Shown one piece after another: positions 61,615 to 64,000 of a stretch of DNA of 64,000 nt (positions are counted from its first letter, which is position 1; every line of letters begins with the position of its first letter). A program made the position numbers and the translations under genes. A model generated the notes under the pieces. The model searched no databases. It had not been told where the DNA came from and worked only from the letters and a program-made list of their open reading frames with translations. Origin of the DNA: Paludibacterium sp. B53371 (GTDB lineage: Bacteria; Pseudomonadota; Gammaproteobacteria; Burkholderiales; Chromobacteriaceae). The DNA lies in NCBI RefSeq assembly GCF_018802765.1, contig NZ_CP069163.1, forward strand, positions 1,798,001 to 1,862,000, written 5' to 3'.

Positions 61615-61628
61615 AAAAAGGCCCCCTC
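61615..61628 (+). terminator. Left arm of the split sodB terminator, with target-site copy
   Basis: AAAAAGGCCCC (61615-61625) is the left stem and CTC (61626-61628) is one copy of the 3-bp target duplication. The matching arm is at 62511-62521. Without the 879-bp insertion and one CTC, the two arms form an 11-bp stem closing on a CTC loop. Confidence 0.85.
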
Positions 61629-61653
61629 TGAACTGCACCCCAAAGGTTGGACA
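61629..61653. repeat. Left terminal inverted repeat
   Basis: The first 25 bp begin TGAACTGCACCCCAA and end TTGGACA. Compared with the right end, the left has one extra C after position 7 and one base fewer in the middle. Confidence 0.85.
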
Positions 61654-61673
61654 CCCGTCCAAACTTTGGGGTG
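61636..61673 (+). repeat. Subterminal 17-bp hairpin at the left end of the element
   Basis: The 17 bp at 61636-61652 are complementary to 61657-61673 with one mismatch, around a 4-nt ACCC loop, and GTTTTC follows. It resembles an intrinsic terminator 5 bp before the orfA ATG and could block read-through from sodB into the transposase genes. Confidence 0.7.
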
Positions 61674-61678
61674 TTTTC

Positions 61679-61855
61679 ATGACGAAACATAGCAAGTCTC
61701 CCAATTCCCAGATCACCAAGTCTGACGAAGCACGTGCGTTGAATGCCCTTCAAGAAGCGAATGAGCTTCTGCGCGCGGAGGTGGCGTATCTAAAAAAATG
61801 GGACGCCTTGGCTCGAGCCGCTCAGCAAGCTGCGCCCAAAAAGCGCAAGCCGTGA
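61679..61855 (+). pseudogene. orfA remnant (58 codons)
   Basis: The frame keeps the first few residues (MTKHSK) and the C-terminal leucine-zipper part (ARALNALQEANELLRAEVAY onward, then the basic KKRKP tail). The N-terminal helix-turn-helix seen in OrfA proteins of this group is missing, so an internal in-frame deletion is likely. Its TGA overlaps a GTG that starts the orfB frame. Confidence 0.8.
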
Positions 61856-62474
61856 TCGAGCTAAGGCAGGAACATGCGCTGCCCACCTTGCTGAAGGTGG
61901 CTCAGTTGTCGCGCAGCACTTTTCCTACCGGGGCGATTACCCTGTTGAAGTGCCGAACGTACTGAGTCGGCAGTTTCAGGCAGACCGGCCAAACCAAAAG
62001 TGGGTGACCGATGTGACCGAGTTCAACGTGCGAGGCGACAAGCTTTACCTTTCGCCGGTGATGAATCTCTACAATGGGGAGATCATCGCCTGCGAGATGC
62101 AAGCGCGACCGCACTTTCCCTTGGTGGGCAACATGCTCCGCAAGGCATTAGCCAAACTGACGAACCCTGATGCGCCAGTACTGCACTCTGATCAAGGATG
62201 GCAATACAAGATGCCTGCCTACCGGCGCCAACTCGCGTCTCATGGTCTCACCCAGAGTATGTCGCGCAAGGGAAACTGCCTGGATAATGCCGCGATGGAG
62301 CGCTTCTTTGGCACACTGAAAGCGGAATTCTTCCACCTGAACCGCTTCGAGAGTATCGACGCTTTACAGGCGGGCATTCGGAAGTACATCCACTATGACA
62401 ACCATGAGCGTATCAAGCTCAAACTAAAAGGCCTGAGTCCTGTGATGTACAGAACTCAGGCCTGGCAAGGCTAG
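61852..62474 (+). pseudogene. orfB transposase remnant with internal frameshifting deletion
   Basis: The 5' part (GTG at 61852, VIELRQEHALPTLLK and LSRSTF) runs in one frame to a stop at 61963-61965. The 3' part resumes in another frame at about 61926 (YRGDYPVEV) and reaches 62474. It retains the DDE core: Asp in WVTDVTEF, Asp in LHSDQGWQY and Glu in DNAAMERFFGTLKAEFF. The segment normally between STF(YY) and YRGDYP is absent, around 70-80 codons judged from typical OrfB proteins. Confidence 0.85.
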
Positions 62475-62482
62475 TAGCAAAC

Positions 62483-62507
62483 TGTCCAACTTATTGGGGT
62501 CAGTTCA
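62483..62507. repeat. Right terminal inverted repeat
   Basis: The last 25 bp end in CAGTTCA and pair imperfectly with the left end; the reverse complement begins TGAACTGACCCCAATAAG. Confidence 0.85.
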
Positions 62508-62523
62508 CTCGGGGTCTTTTTTT
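62508..62523 (+). terminator. Right arm of the split sodB terminator, with target-site copy
   Basis: CTC (62508-62510) is the second target copy and GGGGTCTTTTTTT (62511-62523) is the right stem and T-tract, complementary to 61615-61625 with one G-U pair. Confidence 0.85.
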
Positions 62524-62539
62524 CATGTCGCCCACAAGC

Positions 62540-62563
62540 AAAAAGCCCCTTGCGGGGCTTTTT
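62540..62563. terminator. Bidirectional terminator, 3' end of ppiD
   Basis: AAAAAGCCCC (62540-62549) pairs with GGGGCTTTTT (62554-62563) around TTGC. It has A- and T-tracts on both sides, 19 bp beyond the ppiD stop, and also blocks rightward read-through from the insertion element. Confidence 0.92.
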
Positions 62564-62582
62564 GCCGACCAGACCGTGAGAC

Positions 62583-64000
62583 TTATTCGTCCTGCGACTG
62601 GCTGTTGAGCTTCTGCTTGCCTGCCAGCACCGGGTACTTGGTACGCAGGGCCTTCAGATAGCCCGCCACCTGGGCGTTGGTGTTCATCGTTCCCACCAGG
62701 CCTGTCAGCTGCGTGAGCTGATCCGGAGTCAGCGCCGGCGCCGGCTTGAGGGCAGAGATACGGTAGATCACATATTCACCGGTATCGTGCTTCAGCCCGA
62801 CATAGGCTGGCAACTTGCTGACATCGGCACCAAAGATGGCACGCAGATCGGCAACCGGCAGTTGCGGTGCCTGCTGGCGCGACAGGTCATGGGTCGGCGT
62901 CCACTGCGCCGTCACCGGCTTGCCGGCCTTCAGGTCAGCCAGATCGGCCTGGCCCTTGGCAGTTGCCAGCTTGGCACCTTCGGTGGCGATCAGCTGCATC
63001 TTGATGGCGTCACGAACCTCATCCAGCTTCAGCTGGTGCGCCGGCTGATGATCCGTCACACGCAGCACCACCAGGGTGTTGTTGCCCATGTCGATCGGTT
63101 CGCTGTTGTGCTTCTTGACCAGCACGTCATTGCTGAATGCCGCTGCCAGCACCTTGGGATTGGATTGCAGCGGATCCTGACCGGACGGGTCACGCGTGAT
63201 CCAGCCACTTTGCTGCGGCACAAGTTTGAGCGCATCCTGCACGCCCTTGAGCGAATCGCCCTGTTGATAGGCCACTTCGGTCAGGGTGTCGCTCTGACTG
63301 CGGAAGACGGCAGCCGCCTTCTGCAGCTTGAGCTGCTGCGCCACCTGTTCCTTGACAGCATTAAAATCCGGCTGCTGGATGGCATCCAGGCGAATGATGT
63401 GGAAACCATACTCGCTGCGCACCACTTCGCTGATCTGGCCCGGCTTCATCTGGAACACCACATTGTCAAAGGCCTTGACCATGGCGCCACGCGGGAAGAA
63501 CCCCAGATCACCGCCCTTTTCCGCCGACCCCGGATCTTGCGAGCGGGCTCGTGCCACCTGGGCAAAGCTGGCCGGATTGGCCCGCACCTGCTTGAGGATG
63601 GCATCCGCTTCAGCCTTGATCTTGGCGACATCCTGCGGCGCCGCCCCCTGCGGAACGGTCAGCAGGATGTGCGAGGCACGGCGCTGCTCCTGGCCGAACT
63701 GGTCCAGATGCTGCTGATAGAACTTGTGCAGTTCTTCATCCGTGACATTGAGGGATTGCGCCAGCTGCGCCTGCGACAGCACGACATAGCTCAGCTTGAC
63801 GGCTTCCGGTGCTTTGAACTTGGCGGTATTGGCCTTGTAGTAGGCGGCAATGGTGGCATCATCCAGCTTGACCTGCGAGGCAAAGGCCGGCGGGGTCAGC
63901 ACCATGGCACTGACCGTGCGGGTCTCGCCCAGAATCTGGCCGATGCGGCCGGCCAGTGCCTGCGAGGTGATCTGGCCGGAGGTAAAGGCCGACATCTGGT
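62583..64000 (-). CDS. ppiD: Periplasmic chaperone / prolyl isomerase PpiD, C-terminal part
   Basis: The frame is open to the right edge, so the N-terminus (with its membrane anchor) lies beyond the window; about 472 residues are visible. A parvulin-type rotamase domain is clear: RRASHILLTVPQ, GGDLGFFPRGAMVKAFD and SEYGFHIIRL. The flanking SurA/PpiD-like helices match PpiD, which is inner-membrane anchored and chaperones newly translocated outer-membrane proteins. The full-length protein is normally about 620 aa. It converges with the sodB-IS unit. Confidence 0.93.
   Translation of the reverse strand, partial: QMSAFTSGQITSQALAGRIGQILGETRTVSAMVLTPPAFASQVKLDDATIAAYYKANTAKFKAPEAVKLSYVVLSQAQLAQSLNVTDEELHKFYQQHLDQFGQEQRRASHILLTVPQGAAPQDVAKIKAEADAILKQVRANPASFAQVARARSQDPGSAEKGGDLGFFPRGAMVKAFDNVVFQMKPGQISEVVRSEYGFHIIRLDAIQQPDFNAVKEQVAQQLKLQKAAAVFRSQSDTLTEVAYQQGDSLKGVQDALKLVPQQSGWITRDPSGQDPLQSNPKVLAAAFSNDVLVKKHNSEPIDMGNNTLVVLRVTDHQPAHQLKLDEVRDAIKMQLIATEGAKLATAKGQADLADLKAGKPVTAQWTPTHDLSRQQAPQLPVADLRAIFGADVSKLPAYVGLKHDTGEYVIYRISALKPAPALTPDQLTQLTGLVGTMNTNAQVAGYLKALRTKYPVLAGKQKLNSQSQDE

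Larger units (their letters stand above)
61629..62507 (+). mobile_element. Deletion derivative of an IS3-family (IS150-like) element
   Basis: The element is 879 bp with 25-bp imperfect terminal inverted repeats starting TGAACTG and a flanking CTC direct duplication of 3 bp. Intact relatives are usually about 1.2-1.3 kb with two overlapping ORFs. Here orfA has lost its helix-turn-helix half and orfB has a frameshifting internal deletion, so the copy cannot encode its own transposase. The intact ends mean it could still be moved by a related transposase elsewhere in the genome. Confidence 0.9.

Overview
The window is GC-rich, densely packed bacterial chromosome. It looks like a betaproteobacterium, most likely Neisseriales (Chromobacteriaceae-like). 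This rests on a Neisseria-type trimeric porin, DUF3579 and DUF2788 small proteins, a Kdo 3-hydroxylase, a thioredoxin-like [2Fe-2S] ferredoxin with an alpha/beta hydrolase, and a cobalamin cluster that mixes 'anaerobic' Cbi enzymes with CobN. The genus is inferred. No rRNA, tRNA, CRISPR or prophage was seen.

Region 1 (1-25.3 kb) is a near-complete cobalamin locus. cobQ runs leftward, ahead of a truncated TPR gene. cbiB and the threonine-phosphate decarboxylase run rightward. A cobalamin riboswitch (about 4115-4280) then heads a colinear run of eighteen genes, many joined by 4-nt ATGA/GTGA overlaps: cobN, chlID, cobA, cbiE, cbiX-cbiC, cbiD, cbiL, cbiF, cbiG, cbiH-cbiJ, cobW, cobO, cbiA, cobT1, cobS, cobT2, cobC, cobU. 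Together they take uroporphyrinogen III through corrin ring synthesis, amidation, adenosylation and lower-loop assembly. Unusual points are a 16-codon ORF coupled to cobN, a His-rich insert in CobN, a CobW without its CxCC motif, two gene fusions, two CobT paralogues, two possible cobalt chelatases and no visible cbiT.

Region 2 (25.3-36 kb) holds a small FMN-binding protein gene, a phospholipid-degradation cassette (two thermolabile-hemolysin-type GDSL lipases around a CDP-diacylglycerol pyrophosphatase lipoprotein and a GNAT), malic enzyme, a TauE-like exporter divergent from a LysR regulator, Kdo hydroxylase and a chemoreceptor.

Region 3 (36-47.5 kb) has a LacI-family regulator divergent from an orphan fructose PTS EIIBC gene, with a structured intergenic region between them. 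It also has a BvgAS-like phosphorelay, a HugZ-like protein, a DUF3857/transglutaminase protein, a cysteine-desulfidase-like protein and an MBL-fold hydrolase.

Region 4 (47.5-64 kb) is mostly housekeeping: argG, dinG, DUF3579, porin, map, dnaB, sodB and a partial ppiD. It also contains a Ser-rich protein beside a CpxRA-like system and an isolated flagellin. Next to sodB, a deletion derivative of an IS3-family element sits exactly in the loop of an intrinsic terminator, with a 3-bp CTC target duplication.
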